From positions 88,547,671 to 88,611,670 of the forward strand of contig OY978525.1 in NCBI GenBank assembly GCA_963854835.1: DNA of 64,000 bases. Direction: 5' to 3'. Source of the DNA: Megamerina dolium (taxonomy: Eukaryota; Arthropoda; Insecta; Diptera; Megamerinidae). How positions within the stretch are numbered: the first letter of the stretch is position 1; every line of letters begins with the position of its first letter. Below are positions 1-14,600 of this stretch, one piece after another. The notes beneath the pieces were generated by a model. The model saw nothing but the letters and a program-made list of their open reading frames with translations. It was not told where the DNA came from and did no database searches. Position numbers and translations under genes: made by a program.

Positions 1-1854
1 TGTCACCAAGTTAGTATTGCTGCGGCTTCTAATAGCCAACTTCCACCACTCCCCCTAACTACACTTAATAGCAAGTAGGTATAATAAAAAAACACTTAAG
101 ACCACTCACAAACAAACACAATTTCAAATAAATTTGTTACTCAATTGCCACGAGGCTAATAAACTGACACATCACTTTGACCAAGGAAACAACAAAATGT
201 ACATATAGCACATACGTTGGTATAGCGCACTCTCTCAGTTGGTTATACTATACGTGTGAGGCACACCTTTGAAAGGTCGCTCATAGTCAATTGTCGGTTG
301 ATATTTTGCGCTAATGTTGTGAATGTTGCTAATATTGCTGTTACTACGTAGATACTGTTTCCAGCCGTTGTTACAAATGTTTATGTTGACGATGATGATG
401 CTTATGTTGATTGCTGCCTTTTGGTGAAAAATTGTGATGTGGCAGTAGTTAGTAGTATGTTGAATATGAAATGATTATCACCAACGGCAATGCCAGCAGA
501 GCGTATTTAAAAATATCCGTCTTTGGTATACTCTGCAATACTGGATACCGACTACTTATCAAAATGGCATAGGAAATACATAATTAAATATACAGTCATA
601 TACATAAAAATTGCTTGAATGGCATTTGTCTGCTTGGCAACTTACCATCAATACGCATTATGCTATGCTGATGGACAGGTAATATAGCCAGTAGCATTAA
701 CCGGTCGTTGATTACTTTCCCTGCTTATGCTGCTTTCAATGTATTCCAGGAAAATTGTAATAATATTTATGCACACAGTGTTATTAAAAAGAATGCCAAG
801 AAAATCTTCTAGCGCAAGTTAGCGCACCTAAACATTTTGAATTTCACGAAATACAAGTGTACAACTGCTCGTATTCAAATGATTGGTATTTCTTCAACTC
901 AATTATATATTTCAATATGAAATATAGAATCGTCGGTTAAACTTTAAAAATAATTTCTATGCAAAAAGCCGCATTCTTCTAAGCTGAACGTCTTGCTAGA
1001 ATGCAGCTAATAACGAACAAACGCAAATATGGTACCCAAACACCATTAAAGGAAATTTATGTTGAAAATGAAGATCACTGATGACCAGTACGTAGAACAA
1101 AATCTATCGAAACAGCACTAAAAAACTAATGGTTAAAGCTATGCGCTTAAAATACATGACTCACTTTGAAATTGCAACACTGGGAAATTGGTACAACAAG
1201 AGCTCCCATGGATAACCGAATCTATATTCCAGAAGTCTAGAAACTTCACTTACGGTAAATACTAACACTACAAATACAAAAAGCGCTGCCATATTATCAT
1301 CAAAACCTTTACCATCTTTTTCAAGCTCACCTCGTCGTCTTTACAGATAGACAAATTGTGTGGGGTATGATACGTAATTTGTAAGTAGTCTTAAATCACA
1401 AATGGAATGGGAGCTGTGATTAACCTGGTAAGCTCTTTGGCTTGACTAATATCAAGGATCTTGCCCGAAGGAATACCAGAAATACCACAATACCAGCGTA
1501 ATTCAGGGAAGATAGACAACAAACAACGATATGCAAGCTTGCCTCCAACTACGGTATTACGACAACGACTGGAATATCGTACATCGCCCCGATCAAAAAT
1601 ATAAGGAGCGTAGCACGATACCAGAAAATGAAAGGTCTGGTATGGGTGACCAATGTTGTCAAAAGCTCGCGGTCACCAGGAAACAAAACGGCTAAGGCAT
1701 CGCGCGACGCGAATCCGCTCAGCCATAAAGTTAGACTAAGCATTGACGATTCGCAAAGAAGCTGCCAAAGGAGTGGGAAGTCGTAATGATGACAGTAGTC
1801 GGTTGGTAATCGAATACGTCAAAACATATTACTACACATTCAGACAGGACAAAT

Positions 1855-1988
1855 CGGTATTGAGTGAAACCAAAAGCAAGTGATAGTCTCAATGTTAATA
1901 ATATTAGGTTAATGGCTTTTTTCGAGTTCAGCAATTTATTGTTGTTATTATTGAGACTATCACTTAATTTTGGTTTCACTCAATACCG
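1855..1988. repeat. Fold-back inverted repeat
   Basis: The left arm (1855 to about 1903, beginning cggtattgagtgaaacc) and the right arm (about 1942-1988, ending ggtttcactcaataccg) are almost perfect reverse complements, separated by about 40 bases. It may be a fold-back MITE or a snap-back rearrangement. No clear target-site duplication is visible. Confidence 0.85.
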
Positions 1989-3579
1989 AGCCAAAAAATT
2001 CGATATTGTCTCACAATGTTATTAATCCCTAAGTTTCTAAAGCCAGTCTGATTTCCTGCACAAAAAATAAGAGAGGTTAAATTGGATAAACTGTCTCATC
2101 TGAATTTATTAAAATCATTATTGGAATTCGGCTTTATAAATATTAGCAGCAGCAGCAGCAGTTCGGGAACCTGGACAGAATGAAGGTGTAAAAATCACTT
2201 TTTTCTGCTCGTCGCTTGCATAAAAAGTGAAAAAAACAGATTATTATTCCTATTTTCTCTGTGCTACAAAATCACGGATTTTATATGTAATAAGCTTAAC
2301 AACTTTCATAATCGTCGTAAGCTCGAAGAACAATTCTATGAGTACAATATTAAGTCTTAATTAATCTTTCAATATACAACAAGTCGTCCGTCCCTATCAC
2401 TATACATTAAAAAACTTTTTATCTCCTGTACATTTGTGAACATTTGAAATCTATATGAAAACTTACCTTCTTAGTATTTGCCTTTAAAACCTTAGCTGTT
2501 TGTTTTCACTGTGTGTTTTGTAGTATTCGTATTTGTATTAATACAGGTACGATAATGACAGCTTGGTATACAACACCAGTGTTATGTGTGTGGCAGTGTA
2601 TTGTATTATGTACCTATATACTTTATGATAACAAAGTTAGGGTAGTAAATTCATTAAGACGAACATAGCAGCACTTGTCTTTAAATTAAACTTTTCGACT
2701 CGTTTGCAAAAACGCAGTTGCTCAAACTCGATGAGATGAAATTGAAATTAATCACAGAGATAAGTGACACTTTAGTTGCGGGAATATTTACGAGTTTAAG
2801 TGGTTAAATCAACAATAGCAACATAGGTACAAATGAGTACCAAGATGACGATGACGATAATGATGAATACGATGACAGGTTGTTTAACCAACTCCTAGAC
2901 GAAACTATCTACTGTTGTCTTTAACCTATTCACTACACTCCTCCATGCCCTGAGTTGAGTTTATGTATATAATGAATACAATCTAATACAATCACAAGAA
3001 CCAACCCACCATCTTCATCCACCACATTTTATATAATCTTTACTTATACATATGTATCTATTACAAAGTCTCGTTTATCAAACACAAATGCTGGTAGACG
3101 ACATTGTCACAGCATCTCTCCACGTTCGACGCCATGTCATGTCATCGTAGTAATTAAACCAAGCGGAAAGAGGCTGAAAAACTTCATTCCTTTAATGTTT
3201 TTATTTAAGCGGTGTGCTCCATTTTTAATCTTGCTATTAAAGTTAATTTAATCCATTTTCTTCATAGCTTATGAGAATGCAATTTATATGTAACAAATTA
3301 AAGAAATATTCCTGAAGTGATTAAAACTCAAAGGTATTTTGTAATTGCATAGTAAGAACGCATGGTAAATAATTGTAGATTCATTCCAACTTTAAATGCT
3401 CTACATAATATTAATATTGCACGTTACCGTCTGCGTATAATTTTAATCATACAAAGGATTATTTATGGGTAATTTAAAAAGTATATGCGGTTTTTGGTAC
3501 ATTTTTGAAAAAATATTTTCGTTATTAAAAATCAATTTTCATCAAGTACGTATTGGTCATTATATCTATGATTTTATTA

Positions 3580-4008
3580 TTTATGTATGTGGCCTGGCAT
3601 TGTCATGATGGATTATAACTCCTCTTCTGTTGGCCAATTCTGATAGTTTTTCGTTAATTGCTTCGTTCAAGCCGTCGGGTTGTAGCACTAGAAATATTAG
3701 AATTAACCGTTACACCAGGTTGCAACAGCTCGTACTGTAACCTTCCAATTCCACCAAATACTCAACATAACCGTTTGCGTTGGATATTCTCATAACTAAT
3801 CCATTTTTCACGCTTCAAACATTGCGTTTCAGCAACGTTTCAATAATGGTGATTCGGTCAATTAAATTTCTCTGCCTTAATTCATATGGTATCCAAATAT
3901 CGAGCGTCATTGAGTGCCCTGCTCGTTTTAGATGATTTCAAACTGTCACGTAGTTGATGTTAGTGCCTGCGCTATCTCCCGATAGCTTGCTTCAAAATTT
4001 TTTCGACT
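3580..4008 (-). mobile_element. Decayed mariner transposase fragment
   Basis: On the minus strand, with stops and frameshifts, one reads SYREIAQAL (helix-turn-helix part), WIPYELRQRNLIDR (the mariner WVPHEL block), YELLQPGVTVN, and [10 protein letters not shown], which carries the second catalytic Asp. The third Asp block is missing at the low-coordinate end and no terminal repeats are seen. It is an old, inactive copy. Confidence 0.75.
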
Positions 4009-4011
4009 TTT

Positions 4012-4150
4012 TCACCGACCTGTCAGCAAGCAATTGACAACTCTTCTGGCAGTAACAATTTTCATTAAAAATCTTCTAAAGGAGCTCTGTGGCAAAGCTT
4101 AACAATACTGGAAGAGAAGCTCGGCCAAAGAGCCCTTTGAGGCCTTTTTT
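4012..4150 (+). mobile_element. SINE body fragment
   Basis: It is similar to the body of the SINE at 42901-43231: shared blocks include agcaattg-acaa-tcttc-ggcagtaa, a cttctaaa-gagctctgt block, and gagaagctcggccaaaga. The tRNA-like head is absent; the mariner relic abuts it. Confidence 0.7.
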
Positions 4151-5569
4151 TATTAATTCCGAAAGTCTCTAATACTTGTAATGAAATATCTGAAAGCTTT
4201 TCAGATAATTTATCGACAATTTTTGAGTAAGCCTATCATTCCGTGAAGATATGTAGTATTGTAACAAGCCTAACAAATCAAATACAAAACGTACTTTTTT
4301 CTAAATTCATTGCCGCTAAAAAATTGTTCCATTCCAAGATTGTGCTAATTTTGGAAAAAGACAAACTTGGAAATACATCAACATTTTTTTCCATTGGTAA
4401 TTGGTACTCATAATTTAATTTTCCAAATCATTGTAGTGGATTCCATTCGTTCTTATCGGTTTCATTTATACAAATCGTAATTGACAATTAACATCTCTAA
4501 ATCTTCAGTAACAAATACATAGTTCATATCTGCAATTAATCTAAAGAATTGAAAAAATTATTCAAAACTAAAAACTTTTCTTTTCCACAAAAGTAAATAA
4601 TTAGATAAGAGAAGTTTCACGTACTGTTCAAGTACTTTTTATATTCCTTTGTGAATCAACTTATTTTGTAATACAAATTACAAATAAATAATGAAGTAGA
4701 ACATCACTGTAGAGTCTCAAAAAATAGAATTCAATTAAATTTGAGAATTGAATTTTTAAAAGAATAATTACTACCCAGCTCTGTCATGCAGTATAAAAAT
4801 GTTCAATTTTACAAGAATTGTCACAGCATAGAAAAGGTTAAAATACATATTTAAATGTATTCATTGGTCTGTGATTGCGATAATAAAATTCATGTGCACC
4901 TTGAGTGAATACGAATTTAACATTAAACCCCAATCGATGCTGGACAGGTAAGTACAAAGGACTGCATATTGTATTGAAGGATAAATTACTCAAAAAATAC
5001 GATTAGGTAAAAGTAATTATTCATTCCATCATGAATCGCTTATGCAAATGACAGTTTTCCGATAATAAATGGAAAGGCAACAAAATTTAGACACAAACAC
5101 TGTATTATCAAGCACAAATTCGAGGATCTACATATTTTTGTTTCCAAGATAAATAAAATGACATCACACATAATTCATATCAATATACCCAAACTTTACT
5201 TTAGTCATTCATTCATAAATTTTGCTTATCATAAGCATTTATATGTACATAAGTCGATTCGATTTTTCTTCTGTTTTGCTTAAATTCATGTACATAAATT
5301 TCCAGTATTTATTTTCTACACGTATAGTAAAGAAAATTCACATTGTACGCTCCCATTATCTACCACTTGATATTTACTCCCAACCCAAAAAAAAAAATAT
5401 GTTTACCTTAATTCTGTACGTTCATTTGGATGTATACTATATTTACAATACTCAATATTCACATTCGAAAGGGCCAATTTCGAGAAGTGCACATCAACGT
5501 CCACTCGAAATAACCACAAATTTAAAACTAACATGTAAACTCGATTTGGAAATTGTTAATTAAACTTAC

Positions 5570-5620
5570 CTTCGGTATTGATCTCCGGTTGACTACGGTG
5601 CGGATTACAAGCCACATACA
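5570..5620 (-). CDS. Gp210: gp210 exon 22: start of cytoplasmic tail
   Basis: This 51-nt exon gives [17 protein letters not shown] directly after the helix. The acceptor (CTCCCCCTACATAG) has a strong pyrimidine tract and the phase fits exon 21. Donor GAAG|GTAAGT shows that at least one more coding exon follows at lower coordinates. It is short, so confidence is below that of the larger exons. Confidence 0.8.
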
Positions 5621-8607
5621 CTATGTAGGGGGAGCGAGCGATGGTCATATAGAAAAAGAAAAATAAAGAATATAAGGGTAAATTTTATAAAATCTGCAGT
5701 ATAAAAAAAAGCAACAAAAAGCATAGGCAGCAATGGATTTCGGCATGAACAAGAATTTAGAATGCAATTAAACCACGGTAGAATGTACCAGTGGAACAAG
5801 AAAATTTTACCATACTTCTGGCCAGCCAAATATCGATACGTGTAACATGAGGTGGAATAATAAGTTACAAGTACCATGATATTGAGTTCATGTCCAAGCA
5901 CTTGATTACATATAACGGGTGATTCCTTTGCTAGTTAGTGCCAAATATGTTTGTAAGCAGACATGATTGTTGTTTTAATAGCTCGCACTGAGATCATATA
6001 TTGTATGTCTCTAGTTGTTCCAGATTATAGCATAATCATAATGGCACTAGAGGAGCCGAGGAACTTGCCACGGCACCTATCCTCCATTATTATTGGGCCT
6101 AGTTTTTACTTTAGCTCACCAATAGAGGACCAACGTGGTGATCACTAAGATATAGTAACCTGTCTAAATTGTCCTAAGAAGTTACTCTTCCGTGTAAATG
6201 AACATTTTGTTTCGAATTCTTGCAAGGATATCAAATACAAGTATAATTATCGCTATTATATTTGATAGTTTCATTGATATTGGTATTTGTGCTCTATTTC
6301 TCAAGTCGATTGTATGTGATTCCGTAAAATTATTACTATTGAAAACAAAGTTATTATCAGTTAAGCTACATGGTAGCTGACTAAAGCGAAGAAATTATGT
6401 AAAACACACAACGAGCTACCATCTTTAAAATAAACAATATTAAGCAAGGAAGCGAAATTGTGCGCAAAACCGCTACCTACACCACCACCACCAGCACAAC
6501 CACCCAATGTCACTACATATTGAAACCTAACTCCTACGCCAGCCATCTACAACGCAGTGTTTTTGTTTATAGCAATAAAGTTGAGGTAGCGGACGATAGG
6601 CAAACTGAAAATGGATTTTCGAAAAATTAAGCGAATGATAGAACGAACCATCGACCTTAACAACTTTTACAACAATACAAATACATCTATCTACAATAAG
6701 TATGTGTGTAGTAACTTGACTAACTTTTGCGATAAGTGTCAAAAATATATATAGAAAAAAAATGTGAATGCAAAAAATAAAGTAGATAAACGATGAAGTA
6801 ACAAAAGAAGAACTGAAGACAGCAAGATAGAGATAGAGAGGTCCCACCCGTATATGCGGTGAACCCCAAAATTGACATAGGTCAACATTACTGTAGAACA
6901 CACAGCCAGTACAAAGAGCGGGCGGAACGTGGAAAGTAGAAGGAGCTAGCGCATCATGCCAGTGTAAAAAAAAAACAATGCAAAATGAATTATCGAATGT
7001 AAACACAATGAACGAGACGAACAAGAGGATGCCTTATTTAAATAAGGTGCACATATAAATATGTACATAGCCAGGTGAGTCACGACAAGACAAGGCAGAC
7101 AAGTAAACAAACCTTATCCTGTACGTGATTATAATAAACGACGACGACAACAACGATGTAACCGCAACCACACGGAAACCACCACTCTAGCTGTACGTAC
7201 TGTGTACTTTGCAACATTATAAGAAGTTATGAAATTTCGATTAATTTTTTTGTTTTTTTGCTCTTACTCTTATTGTAAATACAACTACTTCTTCTTGCTA
7301 GCTGATAACGAGAAAAAAAAGTAGAGCTCGGAAATGAGTGGGAGCTAAATTAATGGCAACAGTATCATAGCTCCAATTCATTAAAGTTTTATATTATAGC
7401 ACAGAAACTATGTAAATTATATAGGATGCTCCATTTAGTGGGTGGTTTCTTTTTGAGCGATAGGTAATTTTGACACTGACAGGTTTTCCCGATCGAAATA
7501 TTAATTGTCACTCAGTACACCATTGGAAAATATTGCCATATTATTTCCAAAGTTATCAAAACAGTGCAATTATTGAAAATATGAAAATCATTCGGAGATC
7601 GGAAAGCTGCCCGTGATTGTCGAGGAATGAGTGTACCCCTAGAAAGTGACAGTTTGTGCAGATTTTTTAGTGGTAGCCTTATTCGTACATATATGCCTAA
7701 AATATTTGTCTAAAATTGAAGACATGGATTCGGAAGATCTTTTTTTTCGACAGAATGACCCATCCCGTTCAAGAATCTTTTTGACTATATCAATTGGTCG
7801 GCGCATAGCATAGTCTACATAATATCGATCGAGATAGAACCAAAAGCTAAAATTGGCAAGATTGGATTAAGATGCGCTACTGTAAAGTGAACAGCCACAT
7901 GAATGAAATTGTGCTGTATAAATAATGCAAATACTTGTTCTTCCTAAAAAAGTCATGACATTAGCAAAAAATTTGATTTTTCATTCTATTTTATTTTTAA
8001 AAAGGAAACTTGTTTTGGATCGCCCTACATAAGTACTACCCTTGTGGAAAAACTAGAAGAATACAATAGACATATGGGGAAAAAGAGTGGAGAAATACGA
8101 TGGAAGTGAAACCGGAACATCATTGTAGTTATACTAAGGGACTGACCACTAGTATTCTTCACTTACATATACCAAAATTTTACTGAAATAAATCAAACAT
8201 GCTGCTTAACTAAGAAACATCAATATGCACCAAAATTTGCCAAATACAGAAAGTATGATTTTAGTATGTTTAACATTATTTAAGAGTTTACTTGTTTGTT
8301 AACTTACCCCACACTGTTGCACCCAATATAAGAACAGCGGTAATTAAGAGACCGAGATATGATATAAATTTCGTTAAAAATCCCGATGTATTCATAAATG
8401 GGTATTGAGAGCACTTTTGCGACAGCGCATTGGATCCAAGTAGAGGCACCTGAAAAGTTAAGAAAAGAAAGAAGAAATTAAAAATTAATCAAATGAAATT
8501 TTGCTTTTATCAGATTTCAAGATTCTCTTTGAAATAAAATTATATAAAAAATTAATATCCCCTCGTGTACTCAATACTGAATGCTTATTACTCACAAGCA
8601 ATAATAT

Positions 8608-8641
<34 letters not shown>

Positions 8642-11600
8642 AAAATAATAAGCGCTTAAAGCAAATACTTTCATAAAATGTGTTTCACATATATACATAC
8701 TTATATACTCGATTCATATAACGTTAACCTTTAATTTGCTTCATCGATCCTATATTACATATTTATTCATACAATATATATCCACACATACGAGCATAAT
8801 AATACAGTAAAGTTAATGTCAAGTTGCAACAATAGTTACTGCCAATCCCGCCATTGCCTTTATTTAAATAACATGTTTCCGTTTCCGCTTCCGCTGCAGC
8901 TGTTCTTGCTGTTGTTCCATGCGCATATTTATGTATGTAATGCATACGCATATATACGCGGCGCATTTACGCATTCATATACGCATACATGCACAATAAT
9001 TGTCAATATAGCATCATTTACATGCTTACATATAGGATAAAACATTGACAAGCAACCAAATGATGAATGCATCAATTGTTCTCAGTTTGTAACTATAGAT
9101 CAAAATTAAACTTCTTAACCTATGGGACAAGATGGTATCGAATTGTTTATTTTTTTTTTTTTTTTTATAAAGAACAATAATTACAGCAATGCCATGATTT
9201 AGAAAATGTTAAAGTATTGCATATTCAAAACGATGCATATCGACAAAAACGTTAAAATTTTGCTTGGTGCGACGCATTTCGAATTAAGCAATATGTTTGC
9301 ATAGAGTTCACAATTTACTTCGCATCTTATAAAGGGTGTTTTTTTTTAGTAAAGATGTTTCCTAAAGGGATAAAACGTTATAGCGGTTATCAAATCTGGC
9401 AACTCAAAAGTCATTTGTACTCAGTATGGTTTGCAATTCTTCATGGAACGATTGACACCGCAACAACGCTTGTAATTACTGAATTTTTATTACGAAAATT
9501 GTAATTCTGTCATCCAAATATGAATATGTATGAATATGGAAGAGATGTGGTTCCAGCAAGACGCTACACGGCTTCGGCGCTACATGCCGTACATCGAACA
9601 TAACAACCGATTTATTGAAGGAAACATTTGGCGACAACATAATCTTTCGAAATGAAACTCTGAACTATCCTGCAAGATCTTGCGATTTAACGCCTCTGGA
9701 CTACTTTTTGTGCGGATATGTGAAGGGCTCGTTTATGCTGATAACCCAGCTTGTAAAAGTAACCGAAAATTGGGTTTCCAGATGACGCCACGTTCGAGAA
9801 AGCCGCGGCGGACGTTAGCCCGAAATTATATTCATAAAATAATTGCATATAATTATTCTTCCAATTTTTAGTTCAGAATATTACACTTTGTATTTTTTTT
9901 TTCCAAATTTGAAAGTGATTCACTCTAAAAAAAACGCCCGTTACGAGTATGAACTAACAAAAGGAAATTCAACTGAACACATATTGTATATAATGAAGCT
10001 TGATATATTTTATATTTATTGTTGCTATATAGAAATTTGTATTATACGTATTGGCTCTGATGCACCAACCACAACTTCATACCTGCTAGTTTCTATTTCA
10101 ATTGAAAAGGCAATGGAAAATGAAAAAGTGGATAAAAACTTCGAATCGACCACAAAACGATATTGAACCATTTCAAAGAAGCCTAAAATTTTGATTTTAC
10201 ATAAATTAAGCATATAGAATTTTAGTGGATCGCGCTTCCACTTGCGATTTTTGAAGGAATTGATGCCAGCCAATGAAAAGCGAATAAAAAAAGTTGCTAC
10301 AAGCAACTACATCAGTATGATTAGAAAATGTATTAAGTTCCATTCAAGTTTTGATCCATCCATCATTTAGTTGTAAACTTGCAACGTCGGACCTATTATT
10401 TTAAAATGAGGCGATGTAAATGAATCAGTTGAGCTCTTCGATCACAAACGAGGAAGTTCTGCAGTCTGCAATTTTTTACCTGAATAATATCAGAACTAGA
10501 TAGAACTTCTGATTGATGAAAGAATTATCATTTTATAACTACGCGACGAAAAGGGTATATATGTACACAGATAAGTAGAAGAATAATAAATGCCAAATGC
10601 TATTATTCAACATTTTATTCCTGATATTCTGGTCTTTTATTAATTGCACACCTGTACAAACTTATTCCCATTGGATTTTGCATTCATGTAAAACAATACT
10701 CGTATGTACCCTACTTAGATTCTTTCACCTGTATTGATGCTATGAATACTCGTGCCATCACATCATTACCATTTCGAACAACATTTATCCAATAGCATAT
10801 TCAAGTAAAGGAGATTGTAATAATTTCATACTAATATACATAGTACAGTACATAGTTATACTACATATATTATATAATATGTAAGAAAACATTGACTTAT
10901 ATGCCCATTTTGCTGTAACTATTGCAATTTTCATCGTTATTTTTTTTTAACAGTTGCTCGATAGAATGTATTGGCAATAATTTTCTATGTACCTATTCCA
11001 TATGAATGCATGTAAATGTACATAGTTTGTAAGGGCTATACGAAAAAACCACACTTGGTACTGTAGCTTCAATGCAATATTTCATTATAAATATTTTCAT
11101 TTACATACTTGTTTTACTACGGGTACACCAAAAAGTTAATAATGCGATAAAAATGTTGTCTTGTAGAACTATATGAAGTATCTGTATCTTTTCAAGATAT
11201 CAGTATAAAACGACAAAATATTTTGCACAAATACAAGGTGCGACAATTATGTATTAAGACTCGAACCATATCTCAACAACCAAGCGCGCCATCTATGTGT
11301 TTTGAAGCTTCAACCTTCCTCTACTAACTGTCAAAAATTCATGGCATTTGGTTGACATTTAATGTTTATTGACATTCATTTTCAAAATTAATGAGAGTCA
11401 GTCATTCTAGAGACATGGTTGTGGCTGCAGAAAATGATCTAAACTTCTTGAAAACAATTGTTACGGGTGATGAAACATAGTGTTTCCAATACGATCCAGA
11501 AAACAAGGGTCAAAGTGCGGAATGGAAATCAAAAAACTCACCACAAGCCAAAAAAACACGAAAAGTTCCATCAAAAATCAAAACAAAGCTCCTCACATTC

Positions 11601-14600
11601 ATCGATAGCAAAGGAATTATCCACAAAAAAACGATAATGCACCGAGTCACACAGCACTCATTGTTCGTCAATTTTTGGTTCGGAATCAGGTCTGTGTGTT
11701 GAATCACCCGCCGTATTCACCTGATTTGGCACCGTGCGACTTCTGTTTGTTCCCAAAACTGAAATTGAAGTTAAAAGGATGATTTTTTGATCACATTTAG
11801 ACCATACAACGAGCTTCGACGAGGGCACTGGAGGCAATTCCGAAAAATGAGCTGGAACACGCGTTTGAATCACTATTAAATCGATGTAACAAGTATAAAT
11901 ATACCGAAAAATTAGCAGATATCGTGTTTTAATTGTGTTTTCTAGAGGCAGTCTAAATACATAATTGTCGCACCTTATATAGTACTCATAGAGTTCTAGA
12001 AGATAATTAAAATTTATATCACATACCTACCTTTGGCTTTGCTTTGTCTATTTATTTCAAAACTTTGGAAAATGTTCGAAGTTAAGAGAAAGAAGAGTTG
12101 TACTTTCTTTTCAATACAGCCTTCATTGACGAAATGTATACGTGAGTGAAAAATAAACAAATCGAGAACAATCGATACACATTCGCTTATACACAAATAC
12201 ATATGAGTATATATATACGAGTATATGTACTTACATATGTATATTTCGATGTGCTTTTACATTGTTGATTGGCACTTGAAACTATGTACAACTAGCAAAC
12301 AATCAACCATTCAAGTAAAAACAACAAGAACATTTTATATCACGTCGACAGTGTAATTGCACTTCGCAACAATATTCTAAACGAAATGACAATGAAATAG
12401 GGCATCACCGTCATCAATGAAAACCAACTACACATAACAACAAAGTCTCCAAATTGATAAAATCGCAACAAAATAAATATTCAGAATTTTAAACTAGTTG
12501 AATTGATTTTAACTTGGGAAAATCATATTGAACTATATCAGAGTATTCAAATGATGCATATCCAAATATATAAGTACTTGGTACGATATATACAGGGTGG
12601 ACCAAATACAAGATTAATTTTAAAAATTCAAAAAAATGAACAAAAATAAAAAATGTCCGGTATATTACACTGCGACCAAATGTCAAGGTTATCTCTGGGG
12701 CAGAGTGATTCCAACTCACAATTAAAGACCCATACAGTAAATCCTCCAAATCTTTTAGCATTTCCAGGACAATTTTTTTTTTTTTTTTTTTGTAATGTCC
12801 ATATTAAGTTAAGTTAAAATCATTCCGCCCCCAAAAATACTGTGCCACTGTGTTATTGATTTATTGAAAAGAGCAAACATACTCATTATTTATGGAACAC
12901 AACTTCATTCATGAGTCTGCCTCGGCTGACTTCGCAGTAGCGCATCCTGTCAATAAAGTTTTCCAAGAACTTGGTGACAGTTTCTGGATCTATCCCACGA
13001 ATGGCCAGCTCGATATTCTCCTTAAGGGCATGAATCGGTTATTGATTGTACGCAAAACATTGGTCCTTCACATTACCCAAAAAAAAAGTCGAAGGGCGTC
13101 AAATTGCAGCTCCAAGGTAGCCAATAGACATCTCCGAGACGGCTGATAACACGATTACCGAACTTGGCGTGCAAAAGATCGATTGTGACATGGGCTGTGT
13201 GTCATAGCGCGCCATCCTGCTGAAACCAAAAATCGTCTAAGTCCATGTCTTCAATTTCCGGCCACAAAAAATCGTTTATCATGCCTTTGTAGCGAAATGA
13301 ACTGCTATGGTCATTTCGTTGACCGGCTACAGCAGCCGCGTTCTCATCTGTGGGCACCGTACGAAGACGGGGACCGTGCGTATTCTCACACTAGCATGTT
13401 AGTCTCACGAACTTTTTGCTCAAACTTGCATACAGCAAGCGCAAGAAATGGCTGTCTCATTTCGGCAAAAACTACTTTTCAATAAACACACTGTTTGAGC
13501 TAGAAAACATTGACTTTGGAAATAAGTTATCATTACTTCCCAACATTGTTCAAGCGTTGAGGCATTCATTATGTTCCGCAGAGATATAATACTGACTTTC
13601 TGTCAAGGTTTCCAGTGGGAAAATGGTCCATCCTGTATGTACGTACGTCTAATTGAATGTGCGCAATCTTTCCACTACGTGATGAAATGCCTGTATCAAA
13701 ATTACATGCGTGATAGAATTTGTAGAGAAATTTTAGTTAAAAAAAAACATTTAGCAAAGACATTTAGAGGGGTGAAAGTATAAAGGGTCTAAGATTAAGA
13801 TTAGGGTCTAACGGTTAATACTATTTCCCCCCTTTACTGCGACCCCTAAGCTCTATTTTACATCCACTAGTAATATAATAAGTGTGCTATAATTCCTCCT
13901 TTCAAACTGTCCGAACTTGTAGTCTGGGTAATCTCATTCCTCCAACACATACATATTTGCCAAGTCCCTTCCTTCTCTATTAGAAAAGCTGGGAATTTGG
14001 CAAGTATCACATATGATCCTTTGCTTCAACTTTGATTGCATAGTGCATCTGCAGCAAACAGAATCTTATTTCGCTATTAGTTGCAGGTAGAACGTATTGT
14101 CAAAACCCCACACAGTTGTCTAAGGTTTTGACTGTATAAGATTACGATATCTTTGCTCATTTTGGCATCATACATTAGAAACTTTCTTGAGTGCCTTATG
14201 TCCTGGTGTTGAAACCATCTTTCGTTTGTTATGTCCATCGCCCATATTTCGATTTCATTGCCTATATCTATTTTAGTAAAGTCGAATTACGAATCAGGTC
14301 CTGAGGAGGGCTGATCAGTGCCCCGTCCTTGCCTGCTCATCTGCCCGTTTGTTGCTATCAAAACCCCTGTGCTCTGGCATTTTTGGCATTCTAAGCCGAA
14401 TTTGTGGTTGAAAATCTGTTTACATAATGCTTTTATCACAGCTTACCTGTCTGATAGTCTCAGTTAATTAATAGAATATAATAACTTCGCCGAAAACAAT
14501 GTGACCTCTTTATTCATAGAGATGCGTGGTTGCATCTTGGTCCTATCACTCCTGCGCTCACACCTTTCTACGTTTTTTAGCCATCACTACAGCACATTTA

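Larger units (their letters stand above)
1..5569 (-). other. gp210 3' region/intron 22; terminal exon unresolved
   Basis: No convincing protein-coding gene is seen. It holds a fold-back (1855-1988), a mariner relic (3580-4008), a SINE piece (4012-4150) and much plain AT-rich sequence. The remaining gp210 tail (about 40 codons by family length) must lie here or beyond base 1. Weak candidate exons are discussed in the findings. Confidence 0.5.

Noticed and set aside
1549..1743. 64-codon minus-strand frame with hydrophobic stretches
   Set aside because: It has no family resemblance and is in AT-rich intronic/3' sequence; a short frame of this size is expected by chance.
5605..5901. 98-codon minus-strand frame with hydrophobic stretches overlapping gp210 exon 22
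   Set aside because: It runs through the exon 22 acceptor in another frame and its composition reflects low-complexity DNA. Only the 51-nt exon is supported.
6527..7024. 165-codon minus-strand frame, rich in F, I, Y and V
   Set aside because: It is the longest non-TE frame in intron 21, but it has no recognisable domain or repeated motif and its composition is that of translated AT-rich DNA. A translated search of 6527-7024 would settle it.
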